Below, in pieces: positions 1 through 7,570 of a stretch of 64,000 nucleotides of DNA (positions are counted from its first letter, which is position 1; each line of letters starts with the position of its first letter). The notes below the pieces were generated by a model. The model was not told where the DNA came from, made no database searches, and was given only the letters and a program-made list of their open reading frames with translations. Both the position numbers and the translations under genes were made by a program. Source of the DNA: Halolamina pelagica (GTDB lineage: Archaea > Halobacteriota > Halobacteria > Halobacteriales > Haloferacaceae); the NCBI RefSeq assembly GCF_900115675.1, contig NZ_FOXI01000001.1:248001-312000 (forward strand), read 5' to 3'.

Positions 1-203
1 GCCTCTCGTGGGCCATCGCCGTCGTCCGCGTCGGCGTCTGGCCGGGCAACGTCGCCGCACTCGCCGGCTTTCTGTTGGTGACGTTCGTCGCGCTGCTCGG
101 CGTTGCCCGTCCCGAGTTGGCCGGCGGTCCCGAGGACCGAACGCCGATCTGGTGGGCCGCCGTCGTGGCCGCGGCCCTCGGGACGGTCGGGTTACTGCTC
201 TAG
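1..203 (+). CDS. C-terminal end of a membrane protein (truncated by window edge)
   Basis: Only the last 66 codons are inside the window (reading frame starts at base 3, stop TAG at 201-203). The visible part has two hydrophobic stretches separated by a short charged loop (about residues 15-42 and 53-66 of the fragment), so it is the end of an integral membrane protein. The stop lies head-to-head with the end of the phosphoesterase gene, overlapping it by 4 bases. I do not recognise the family. Confidence 0.55.
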   Translation, partial: LSWAIAVVRVGVWPGNVAALAGFLLVTFVALLGVARPELAGGPEDRTPIWWAAVVAAALGTVGLLL

Positions 204-973
204 ACCTCCCGATACGGGCCCAAGCGTGTCCCGTCGGTCAGGTACGCCTCGCCGTCGATCAGTGCGTCGGGGAGGAACGGCGCGAGGAAGGACTCGCCCT
301 CGACGTTGATCCACGTCCCGCCGGAGCGGTCGTTGAACGCGGGGAAGACCACCAGCTCCGCCCCGTTCCAGGTCAGTCCGTCCGCAGCCTCTCCCAGCGC
401 CTCGCGGAACGGCTCCCTCCGCAGGGGCCCGCGCAGCCACGCGCGTTCGACGCGGCTCCCGCCGACTTCGTCGGTCAACCGGACCGACGGGTGCTCGTGG
501 CCCATACAGAGCGTCGACGCCGAGAGCGCCTCGGCCCCGGGCCAGGTGTGGCCGTGGACGAGTCCCACGTCGTCGACCCGGGTCCCCTCGGTCGGGAGCT
601 GATCGATCCGGTCGGGGAACACGTCGGCGATACCCCCGTCGTGGTTCCCCGTCGCGAGCGTCAGCGGGACGCCCCGCGAGTCGAGCGCGTCGAGCAGGTC
701 GCGCACCTCCTCGGCCTCCTCGCCGTCGGGTTCGGCGATCCGGTGGACCAGGTCTCCCAGCACGACCACCCGGTCGGCGTCGGTCCGGTCGAGCAGCGCG
801 AGCAGTCGTCGCCGGCGCTCGTCGGCGTTCGAGTCGAGTTCGACGCCGCGCTCGTAGCGCAGGCCGATCTCGATGCCCGCGTGGTAGTCCGCGATCGCCA
901 GCGCGCGCTCGTCCCCCAACTCGAGCGTCGCCGCCGGCGCGCCGGGGACGGGTTCGACCGCTGGCTCGCCCAT
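200..973 (-). CDS. rpe: RPA-operon metallophosphoesterase
   Basis: A 257-residue calcineurin-like phosphoesterase. The metal-binding motifs come in order: Asp29-Tyr-His31, a Gly-Asp near residue 73 (VVLGDL), a GNHD near 110 and a GHT near 140 (VHGHTW). The ATG at 971-973 shares its A with the TGA of the upstream gene (TGATG), so translation is probably coupled. It is the last gene of a three-gene operon that matches the Haloferax rpa1-rpap1-rpe arrangement, where a phosphoesterase of unknown substrate accompanies the single-stranded-DNA-binding complex. A role in DNA repair is inferred from context. An in-frame ATG 13 codons upstream is rejected because it lies within rpap1. Confidence 0.88.
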   Translation of the reverse strand: MGEPAVEPVPGAPAATLELGDERALAIADYHAGIEIGLRYERGVELDSNADERRRRLLALLDRTDADRVVVLGDLVHRIAEPDGEEAEEVRDLLDALDSRGVPLTLATGNHDGGIADVFPDRIDQLPTEGTRVDDVGLVHGHTWPGAEALSASTLCMGHEHPSVRLTDEVGGSRVERAWLRGPLRREPFREALGEAADGLTWNGAELVVFPAFNDRSGGTWINVEGESFLAPFLPDALIDGEAYLTDGTRLGPYREV

Positions 974-2472
974 CAGATCGCCTTGAGCGTGCCGTCGTTG
1001 GGCTCGTAGCACTTCCCGCTCATCATCGCGCCCTGGATCGCGTCGTCGACGGCGTCGGGATCGGCGCCGTGCTCCTCGACGACGCGCTCGACCACCGCCT
1101 CGCGGTCGGCGCCGTCACCGTCGTCCAGCTCGGCCATCGCGTCCACGACGGCGTCCTCGAGGTCGTAATCGAGATCCGCCGACTCCTCCGCCGTGGATTC
1201 TTCGGTGGTCCCGCCCTCCTCGGTGATTTCGGACTCGATCTCCTCGAGCTCCTCCTCGGAGGTCGGCACGTTGATGCCGGCCTCGCCGGGTTCGTCGACC
1301 TCCGTGCCGGTCGAGAAGTCGGTGCCGAACTCCTCTTTGACCTCCCGGCGCTCGCTCTCGGTCAGCGCCTCCTCGTCGTCGACGGTCTCCTCGGGGTCGA
1401 AGTCCTCGAGGTCCTCGGCCTCGTTCTCGACGGTCTCCTGGACCGACTCGCCGGCGTCGAAGTCGCCGAGTTCCTCCTCGCCACTGTCGGCCGCCGCCTC
1501 GTCGGCCGCCGTGGCAGCCGTGGTTTCGGTCGCCGGTTCGTCGTCCGTCGTGTCGTCGGTTTCCGGCTCGGCGTCCGTCTCCCCGGCCCCCGAGCTCGTG
1601 GTCCCCTCACCGTCAGCCTCGCCGCTCGTCGACGCCGCGTCGACCGGCTCGGCGTCCTCGGTCGATCCCGCCGCGTCGTCCGCCTCTGCCGGCGTCGACC
1701 CCTCAGTGGCCGACTCGACCTGCTGTGCCGCGCCGTCGAGGTCGATATCCACCGCGGGGAGCGGGCCCAGTTCGGCGGAGCCTTCCGCCCCGGGTTCGGT
1801 CTCCAGCGCCCCGACAGAATCGCGTTCGCCCGCGACCTGTTCGACCGCCTCGACTGCGAGCGAGCGAACCGCTTCGAGGTAGACCGTGCCGGTGCCGTAG
1901 TGGTCGATGGCCTTCGGGATGCCGGCGGCTAACGAGGCGTCGACGGTCGCGGTTTCGAGCGCCGCACGGAGCTCCTCGCCTCGCAGGTCCGAGTCGAGCG
2001 CTTCCGCGAAGATCGCGACCCGGTGGAGCGTACGCTCGGCCGCCGAGACCACCCACCGATCCCGAGTGTCGGCCTCGACCTCGTTGATGCTCTCCGGACG
2101 GACGGAAGTGAACACGCGGTCGGAGTCCTCCGGCTCGAAGGTACGGGCCTTCCCCGAGAGCGCGACGAACGTCGGCGGCTCGGTACGGTTCAGGAACGCG
2201 TGCTCGTCCGGCTGGTACTGCCCGGCGTAGGTCACGAACGCGCCCGTGGGGTCGACGACGCGCCCGCGGAGGCTGTCCTCGTTGACCTGCTCGACCTCGG
2301 TGAGCACGCCGACGGCGAACAGGCGGTTCACGCGCGCGCCCGTCGGCGTGACGACGTAGTTCGGCGCGCGCTCCTCGTCGCTCTCGGAGTAGGAGAGCGA
2401 GGCGTCGTCGAACTCCGCGGCGAACAGCCGGCGGGCGATCTCGCGGTTGCCCGGGCCGGAGTCGGCGCTCAT
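973..2472 (-). CDS. rpap1: RPA-associated protein (rpap1-type, COG3390)
   Basis: A 499-residue protein. The first 130 residues look like an OB-fold typical of the RPA-associated family (VRVNRLFAVG near the start, then a beta-rich segment with YAGQY). Residues about 235-440 are a very long low-complexity acidic linker rich in Glu, Asp, Ser, Thr and Ala. A folded C-terminal segment of about 60 residues ends the protein, close to the winged-helix tail expected in this family. The ATG overlaps the rpa1 stop by ATGA and the stop overlaps rpe by TGATG, so the three genes form one tightly coupled operon. In Haloferax the partner protein binds its RPA and is needed for complex function. The long acidic linker is the least conserved-looking part. 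Confidence 0.88.
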   Translation of the reverse strand: MSADSGPGNREIARRLFAAEFDDASLSYSESDEERAPNYVVTPTGARVNRLFAVGVLTEVEQVNEDSLRGRVVDPTGAFVTYAGQYQPDEHAFLNRTEPPTFVALSGKARTFEPEDSDRVFTSVRPESINEVEADTRDRWVVSAAERTLHRVAIFAEALDSDLRGEELRAALETATVDASLAAGIPKAIDHYGTGTVYLEAVRSLAVEAVEQVAGERDSVGALETEPGAEGSAELGPLPAVDIDLDGAAQQVESATEGSTPAEADDAAGSTEDAEPVDAASTSGEADGEGTTSSGAGETDAEPETDDTTDDEPATETTAATAADEAAADSGEEELGDFDAGESVQETVENEAEDLEDFDPEETVDDEEALTESERREVKEEFGTDFSTGTEVDEPGEAGINVPTSEEELEEIESEITEEGGTTEESTAEESADLDYDLEDAVVDAMAELDDGDGADREAVVERVVEEHGADPDAVDDAIQGAMMSGKCYEPNDGTLKAI

Positions 2473-3746
2473 GCGCCCACCCCCAGCTCCGCGAGCAGGT
2501 CACGCGCGGCCGTTTCGGGGTCCTCGTCGACCGGCTCGAACGCGTCGGCGTTGAGGTTCGCGCCGTACTCGTCGACCGAGAGCGACCCGCGGGCGCTGTA
2601 GGCGTCGCCGACCAGCGCCGCCGCGATCTCCTCGGCGACCACCTCGCGGTCCATCGCCTCGCGGGCGGCCTCGCGGGCGTCGTCGAGGTCGCCGCCGTAG
2701 ATCCCCTCGGTGAGTTCGCGCCCGAGAATCACCGTACACGTCCCCGTGCCGTCGTCGAGGATCGCCTTCGTCCGGAGGTCGTCGACGCCCTCGACGTCGC
2801 CGTGGGAGCGACACTCGCCGTTCTGGATCGCGCGGTTGCACTCCGGACAGCGCTGGATCAGGCCCGAGCCGTCCCGGACCTCGATCACGTTGCCGGACAG
2901 TTCCACGTCGAACAGGCCGCCGGCCGTCACCGCCTCGCCGATCGACATCGACGGCGCCGTGTCGGTGACGGTCACGGGTTCGTCGAGGCTCTCGACCGTC
3001 GAGAACGCCGAGACGTTCACCGAGGGGGCGCCGCGGTACTCCCGGACGTACACGTCCTCGAGCCGGACGCTCTCGCCGGTCTCGATCTCCGGGTGTGGGT
3101 CCCAGTCGGTGAAGGGCAGCCGGCCCGTCTCGTCGCCGATGACCCCCGAGAGGATCTCGGTCTCGCCGTCCCGGCCGTCGATGGTGCGCTCCTCGACCTC
3201 GACGACGCTGACCTCGACCGTCCGGCCGCGGTCGCCGGGTTCGAGCTCGATCAGCTCGCGCTCGCCACCGATCTCGTTGGGGACTTCGAGTTCTTCGCTC
3301 TCCAGCGCGACGCTGGTGCTGTCGCCCAGGTTGAGCTCGGGGTGGCCCTCCCACTCGCGCACGCCGGCGTTGCCCACGGTGACGGTGTCGCCGGGCTCGA
3401 AGCCGAACTCCTGCCAGGCGGTGTAGGAGACCGTGCCGGTCTCGTCGGCGAACTCACCCTCCCGGATGGTGATGTCCTCGCCCTGATACCGGATCGAGCG
3501 AGTGCCCTTCGTGAGCACCCGGACCGTCACGGTGACGTTGTCGTGCTCGGTCGTCAGATCCGCCAAGTCGAGCGATTCGGGGGTGGCGTCGCCGCCACCG
3601 CCGCCGCCGTGCTTCCGGCGGACGCTCTGTTTGGCCTCGTCGATCGGAACGCTGTACTGGAGCAGGTTCTCCAGGTCCTCTTTGACCTCCTCTTTGTCAA
3701 CACCGAGAGCGGAGGCGAGCTCCTCGGCGTGGTTGTCTACGTCCAT
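2469..3746 (-). CDS. rpa1: Replication protein A, multi-OB-fold subunit
   Basis: A 425-residue single-stranded-DNA-binding protein. After a helical N-terminus and a glycine-rich linker (residues 46-52), OB-folds are recognisable at about 68-150, 175-255 and 275-400. The third holds a zinc finger with Cys300, Cys303, Cys312 and His315. It protects single-stranded DNA in replication and repair. The start ATG at 3746 was chosen over a 182-codon in-frame upstream extension because that extension is serine-rich, non-acidic and lies opposite the next gene, and because a TATA-like box sits 27 bases before this ATG. Gene order rpa-rpap-rpe supports the rpa1 assignment rather than rpa3. Confidence 0.92.
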   Translation of the reverse strand: MDVDNHAEELASALGVDKEEVKEDLENLLQYSVPIDEAKQSVRRKHGGGGGGDATPESLDLADLTTEHDNVTVTVRVLTKGTRSIRYQGEDITIREGEFADETGTVSYTAWQEFGFEPGDTVTVGNAGVREWEGHPELNLGDSTSVALESEELEVPNEIGGERELIELEPGDRGRTVEVSVVEVEERTIDGRDGETEILSGVIGDETGRLPFTDWDPHPEIETGESVRLEDVYVREYRGAPSVNVSAFSTVESLDEPVTVTDTAPSMSIGEAVTAGGLFDVELSGNVIEVRDGSGLIQRCPECNRAIQNGECRSHGDVEGVDDLRTKAILDDGTGTCTVILGRELTEGIYGGDLDDAREAAREAMDREVVAEEIAAALVGDAYSARGSLSVDEYGANLNADAFEPVDEDPETAARDLLAELGVGA

Positions 3747-3769
3747 CGTGCCGAGTTGGGCCGCGATAG

Positions 3770-3777
3770 CTAATAAG
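3770..3777 (-). promoter_or_regulatory. TATA box of the rpa1 operon
   Basis: The minus-strand sequence CTTATTAGC is centred 27-28 bases before the rpa1 ATG, the spacing expected for a leaderless haloarchaeal transcript. It is the only AT-rich patch between rpa1 and the divergent phosphatase gene. Confidence 0.6.
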
Positions 3778-3870
3778 CGTTCGTCCGCGCGACCCGCTTC
3801 ACGTCGCCGGCCGTGCGGAAGGCCGTGCCGGACCGAACCACCCTTGCGTCTCGGGCCGCACGAGGGGGGT

Positions 3871-4662
3871 ATGGACGCGACGACATCACTCTCTCTCGCC
3901 CGCGAGGCCGCGACGACCGGCGGTGAGGTCGCACACGGTGGATTCCGGGGTCCGCTCACGGTGGAGACGAAGGCGAACGAACTCGACTCGGTGACGGAGT
4001 TCGACCGGGAGGTCCAGCGACGGGTCGCGAACGTACTCCGCGCGGACGACCCCGAGGCGGTCATCGTCGGCGAGGAGGAGTTGCCGGAGATCGAGACCCG
4101 GAAGACGCTCCCCGAGTCGGGGACGGCGTGGATCGTCGACCCGATCGACGGAACCAACAACTTCGTCGTGGGCAACCGGATCTGGTGCTGTTCGGTCACC
4201 GCCGCCGAGGACGACGAGGCCGTCGCCGCGGTCAACGAGTTCCCCGCGCTCGGCGACTGTTTCGCCGCCGGCGACGAGGGGGCGACCCGCAACGGCGAAC
4301 CGATCAGCGTGAGTCAGCGCGGCCGACCCGAGACGTTCACGATCAATCCGGTCTTCGGCCTCTCGGAGACCAACCGTCGGAAACTGTCGGAGTACGTCTC
4401 CACCATCACCGAGGAGTTCGGCGACTGCCGCCGGTTCGGCAGCTCGCAGTTCGCGCTCTCCTCGGTGGCTGCGGGCGAACTCGACGCCGCCGTCTCGAGC
4501 ATGTCGCTCTCGCCGTGGGACACGGTCGGCGGCGTCCATCTGGTCCGGCAGGCCGGCGGCACCGTCACCGACCTGGCGGGGAACCGCTGGACCCCCGGCG
4601 CCGACGGGATCATCGCTTCGAACGGGAACGCACACGACGACCTCGTCGCCGCCTTCGAGTAG
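3871..4662 (+). CDS. Inositol monophosphatase / archaeal FBPase-family phosphatase
   Basis: A 263-residue member of the lithium-sensitive Mg-dependent phosphatase superfamily. It shows the metal-binding GEEE motif (about residue 71), the signature WIVDPIDGTNNF (about 87-98) and the C-terminal SPWDTVGG motif (about 214-221). Archaeal members of this clade hydrolyse inositol-1-phosphate and/or fructose-1,6-bisphosphate, and the sequence alone does not decide between them. The ATG at 3871 was chosen because the upstream in-frame extension runs through the divergent rpa promoter and is not protein-like. It ends directly against the stop of arfC (TAG at 4660-4662, opposite stop at 4663-4665). Confidence 0.88.
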   Translation: MDATTSLSLAREAATTGGEVAHGGFRGPLTVETKANELDSVTEFDREVQRRVANVLRADDPEAVIVGEEELPEIETRKTLPESGTAWIVDPIDGTNNFVVGNRIWCCSVTAAEDDEAVAAVNEFPALGDCFAAGDEGATRNGEPISVSQRGRPETFTINPVFGLSETNRRKLSEYVSTITEEFGDCRRFGSSQFALSSVAAGELDAAVSSMSLSPWDTVGGVHLVRQAGGTVTDLAGNRWTPGADGIIASNGNAHDDLVAAFE

Positions 4663-5343
4663 CTACTGCTCCTCCGCCCCCGCGTCGTAGGTCAGCACGA
4701 CACCGTCGTCGAGTCGCTCCACGTCCTCGAGCGACAGCGACGGGAACGCGTCGGGGTCCGTGAACCCCTCGCCGTCGGCCAGCGTCGGCGCGTCGCGGCC
4801 GCCGATCACGACGGGGCCGACGTAGACCGTGAGCCGGTCCACCAGCCCGGCGTCGAACAGCGAGAAGATGAGTTCGCCGCCCCCCTCGACCAGCAGGCGC
4901 TCGACGCCGTGGTCCTCGAGGCGCTCGAACGCTGCGGGGAGGTCGACCCGGCCCGACCCCGCCGTCACGACGGTCGCGCCGGCGGCCGACAGCGCCGCCA
5001 CGTCGGCCTCGTCGGCGTCCTCGCTCACCAGGACGTACGTCGCGGCCGCGTCGCCGAGGATCTCGGCGTCCGGCGGCGTCCGGGCACGCGAGTCGGCCAC
5101 GATCCGGGCGGGGGTGGCTGGCTCGCCGTCCCGCTCCCGTCGGTCGCGTCGCTCGTCGTCCTTGACAGTCAGCGAGGGATCGTCGGCCAGCACGGTGCCG
5201 ACGCCGACCAGCACGCCGTCGGACTCGGCCCGGAGCGCGTCCATCCGGTCGAAGTCGGCGGGCCCGGAGATCGCCACCTGCTCGCGTTCGCGGGTCGAGA
5301 GCTTCCCGTCGACGCTCTCGGCGGCGTTGACGTGGACGTGCAT
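4663..5343 (-). CDS. arfC: 2,5-diamino-6-ribosylamino-pyrimidinone 5'-phosphate reductase
   Basis: A 226-residue RibD-C/DHFR-like reductase that performs the NADPH-dependent side-chain reduction in archaeal riboflavin (and hence F420 and FAD) synthesis. It starts with the typical beta-strand MHVHVNAAESVDGKLS. It has GVGTVLADDPSLTV near residue 50, LLVEGGGEL in the middle and GPVVIGGRDAPTL near residue 180. No deaminase domain is attached, as is normal in archaea. The divergent gene at 5425 starts 81 bases away, so the two share a promoter region with AT-poor boxes. Confidence 0.9.
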   Translation of the reverse strand: MHVHVNAAESVDGKLSTREREQVAISGPADFDRMDALRAESDGVLVGVGTVLADDPSLTVKDDERRDRRERDGEPATPARIVADSRARTPPDAEILGDAAATYVLVSEDADEADVAALSAAGATVVTAGSGRVDLPAAFERLEDHGVERLLVEGGGELIFSLFDAGLVDRLTVYVGPVVIGGRDAPTLADGEGFTDPDAFPSLSLEDVERLDDGVVLTYDAGAEEQ

Positions 5344-5424
5344 ACGCCCCCTCCACGCGCCGGCGGGTCGACTCTTTCGGTCCGAGCGGGAACGCTCAAG
5401 TCCGGCCGTGCCCCAGCCCCGGCA

Positions 5425-6639
5425 ATGACCGTCAAGACGGAGGTGGCCGTGATCGGTGGCGGCGCGACCGGGGTCGGCGTCGCCCGGGACCTGGCGATGC
5501 GCGGCGTCGACGTGACGCTGCTCGAACGCGGCGCCGGGCTCAACGCCGGCACGTCGGGGCGTTCCCACGGCGTGCTCCACAGCGGCGCACGCTACGCCGA
5601 GTCCGACCCCGAGGGCGCCGCGGACTGCCTGCAGGAGAACCGGATCCTCCGAGAGATCGCGCCCGCCAGCATCGACGACGCCGGCGGGTTGTTCGTCCGG
5701 CTCGCCGATGACGACCCGGACTACTTCCGGCGGAAGCTCGACGCCTGTCGGGAGGTGGGGATGGAGCCGACGCTGCTCGACGCCCAGGAACTCCGGGAGC
5801 GCGTCCCCGATATCGCCGAGGGCGTCGAGCGAGGTTTCGCCGTCCCGGACGGTGTCGTCTCCCCTGCGCGCCTCGTGGCAGCCACCGCAGCCAGTGCCCG
5901 GGAGCACGGCGCCAGCATCCACACCGACGCGCGGGTGGCCGACATCGACGCCGGCACGGGTTCGTCGAAGCGCCTCACCGTCCGCGTCGACGACGGCCCC
6001 ACGATCGCCGCGGACGCGGTGGTTAACGCCGCGGGCCCGTGGGCCGGCGAGGTCGCCGCGATGGCCGGCGCGGAGCTGGGGATGCGACCCACTCGCGGCG
6101 TGATGGTCGCCGTCGACTACGCCGACCTGGGTCCCGTGCTGAACCGCTGCCGGGAGCCCGCGGACGGCGACATCGTGGTCCCGCACGGCGAGCAGGTCGT
6201 GCTCGGGACCACGAGCGTCGCCGTCGACGACCCCGACGAGTTCGAGCGGGCCGACTGGGAGGTCGACCGAACCGTCGAGGAGTGCGCGGCGATGCTCCCC
6301 GCACTCGCCGACGCCGCGATCGAACGGACGTACTGGGGGCTCCGCCCGCTCTACGAGCCCGACGAGCTCGATCGCGGAGGGAGGGGCATCTCCCGGGATT
6401 TCGCGCTCGTCGGCCACGACGCCGCGCCGGGACTGGTGAGCGTCGTCGGTGGGAAGCTCACCACCTACCGGCGCATGGCTGAGGCCGTTGCGGACCGCGT
6501 CTGTGGGGACCTCGGCGTCGACGACCCGTGCCGAACCGCCGCGGAACCGCTGCCGGGCGCCGACGAGCCGGAACGGCTCGACGAACTCGTCCGGGAGTTC
6601 GGTGCCGTGGGGCCGGCGGACAGCGACGTCGTTCGCTGA
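5425..6639 (+). CDS. GlpA-like FAD-dependent glycerol-3-phosphate dehydrogenase, short form
   Basis: 404 residues. The N-terminal FAD site is the GlpA/GlpD type (GGGATGVGVARDLAMRG, about residues 10-26), followed by the flavin-loop pattern SHGVLHSGARYAESDPEG, an APxW-like GPWAGE segment and, near residue 255, the GTTSVAVDDPDE motif. The C-terminus stops shortly after GGKLTTYRRMAEAVADRVC. Anaerobic GlpA proteins usually run to about 540-580 residues with a BFD-like iron-sulfur domain, which is absent. No glpB, glpC or glpK is adjacent. It is a lone dehydrogenase or a naturally shortened paralogue. I see no reading frame in the next 60 bases that would restore a longer protein. A TATA-like CGCTCAAG lies 28 bases before the ATG. 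Confidence 0.8.
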   Translation: MTVKTEVAVIGGGATGVGVARDLAMRGVDVTLLERGAGLNAGTSGRSHGVLHSGARYAESDPEGAADCLQENRILREIAPASIDDAGGLFVRLADDDPDYFRRKLDACREVGMEPTLLDAQELRERVPDIAEGVERGFAVPDGVVSPARLVAATAASAREHGASIHTDARVADIDAGTGSSKRLTVRVDDGPTIAADAVVNAAGPWAGEVAAMAGAELGMRPTRGVMVAVDYADLGPVLNRCREPADGDIVVPHGEQVVLGTTSVAVDDPDEFERADWEVDRTVEECAAMLPALADAAIERTYWGLRPLYEPDELDRGGRGISRDFALVGHDAAPGLVSVVGGKLTTYRRMAEAVADRVCGDLGVDDPCRTAAEPLPGADEPERLDELVREFGAVGPADSDVVR

Positions 6640-6698
6640 CCGCGGTCCGCGGCTGCCGGCTCCCGGAGGCTGAAGGTCGTTCCGCCCCTGGAACACGC

Positions 6699-7445
6699 AT
6701 GGCCTCCTACTTCGGCGTCTACCACTGGCGTCGACGCTTCCGGCGCCTGTTCGGCGCGCTCGCGCTCGTCGTCGCCGGGCTGCTGGCGTGGCGCCGCGGC
6801 GGACGCCTGGCTCGCCTCGTGGGCCTGGCGCTGGCCGCGGCGGGAGCGAAGCGCGGCTACGGCCCGCTCGACCGCGTGCTCTCGCCGCCGCCGTGGCAGC
6901 CCGACCGCTGGAAGTACCGCGCACCTCGAGAGGCGATGCCCTACGCCGACGCGGAGCGCGCGCTGGACGTCGGCTGCGGGACGGGGCGGTCGCTGGTCGG
7001 CCTCGCGCCAGCGGTGCCAGCGGACTGTCGCCTGACGGGCCTCGACGTGTTCGACGACCGCGTCATCCTCGGGAACGGGCCGGGACTCGCCCGACGGAAC
7101 GCCGCGGAAGCGGGACTGGGCGTCGACGTCGTCGCGGGCGACGCGGCGCGGCTCCCGGTCGCCGACGACACGCACGACGTGGTGACCGCCTGCCGAGTGC
7201 TCCACGACCTGCCGAAGGAAACCGCGGAGTCGGCGCTTACGGAGGCCCGACGCGTGCTCGGGCCGGAGGGGACGCTCGGGGTGCTGGAACTCCCGGTTCC
7301 GCACGACCCGGACGCGGACCCACTGGCGTACTGGCAGTCGCTCGTCGAGGACGCCGGGTTCGCCGTCGAGGAGGCGCGCGAGGTCGACGGCGGGAGCTAC
7401 TTCCTGCTGGTGGCGACGCCCGAGGGAGCGGTGGATTCGGGTTAG
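6699..7445 (+). CDS. Membrane-anchored class I SAM-dependent methyltransferase
   Basis: 248 residues. Residues about 15-50 form one or two membrane segments in an arginine-rich N-terminus, then a Rossmann methyltransferase follows with motif I ALDVGCGTGRSL (about residues 88-98), motif II LTGLDVFD and a post-motif DVVTACRVLHDLPKE. The substrate is not evident; related haloarchaeal proteins are annotated only as methyltransferase type 11. A TATA-like GCTGAAGG is centred 26 bases before the ATG. It points toward ileS, so the two genes converge with 125 bases between the stops. Confidence 0.8.
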   Translation: MASYFGVYHWRRRFRRLFGALALVVAGLLAWRRGGRLARLVGLALAAAGAKRGYGPLDRVLSPPPWQPDRWKYRAPREAMPYADAERALDVGCGTGRSLVGLAPAVPADCRLTGLDVFDDRVILGNGPGLARRNAAEAGLGVDVVAGDAARLPVADDTHDVVTACRVLHDLPKETAESALTEARRVLGPEGTLGVLELPVPHDPDADPLAYWQSLVEDAGFAVEEAREVDGGSYFLLVATPEGAVDSG

Positions 7446-7570
7446 CGAGCGGCCGGTGGGGGCAGGTCGGCGCGACGGGCTCCGGACTTGCGTGTTCGTC
7501 GCGCCGCAGTGGCCAGGTCACGCGACGGGCTGGTCCCGCCATCGTTCAAACGAGTTCGTCGGTGAGGGGC

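Noticed and set aside
8-1009. A 333-codon plus-strand frame over the phosphoesterase gene
   Set aside because: The minus-strand frame has clear phosphoesterase motifs and operon overlap; the plus-strand frame is basic and motif-free.
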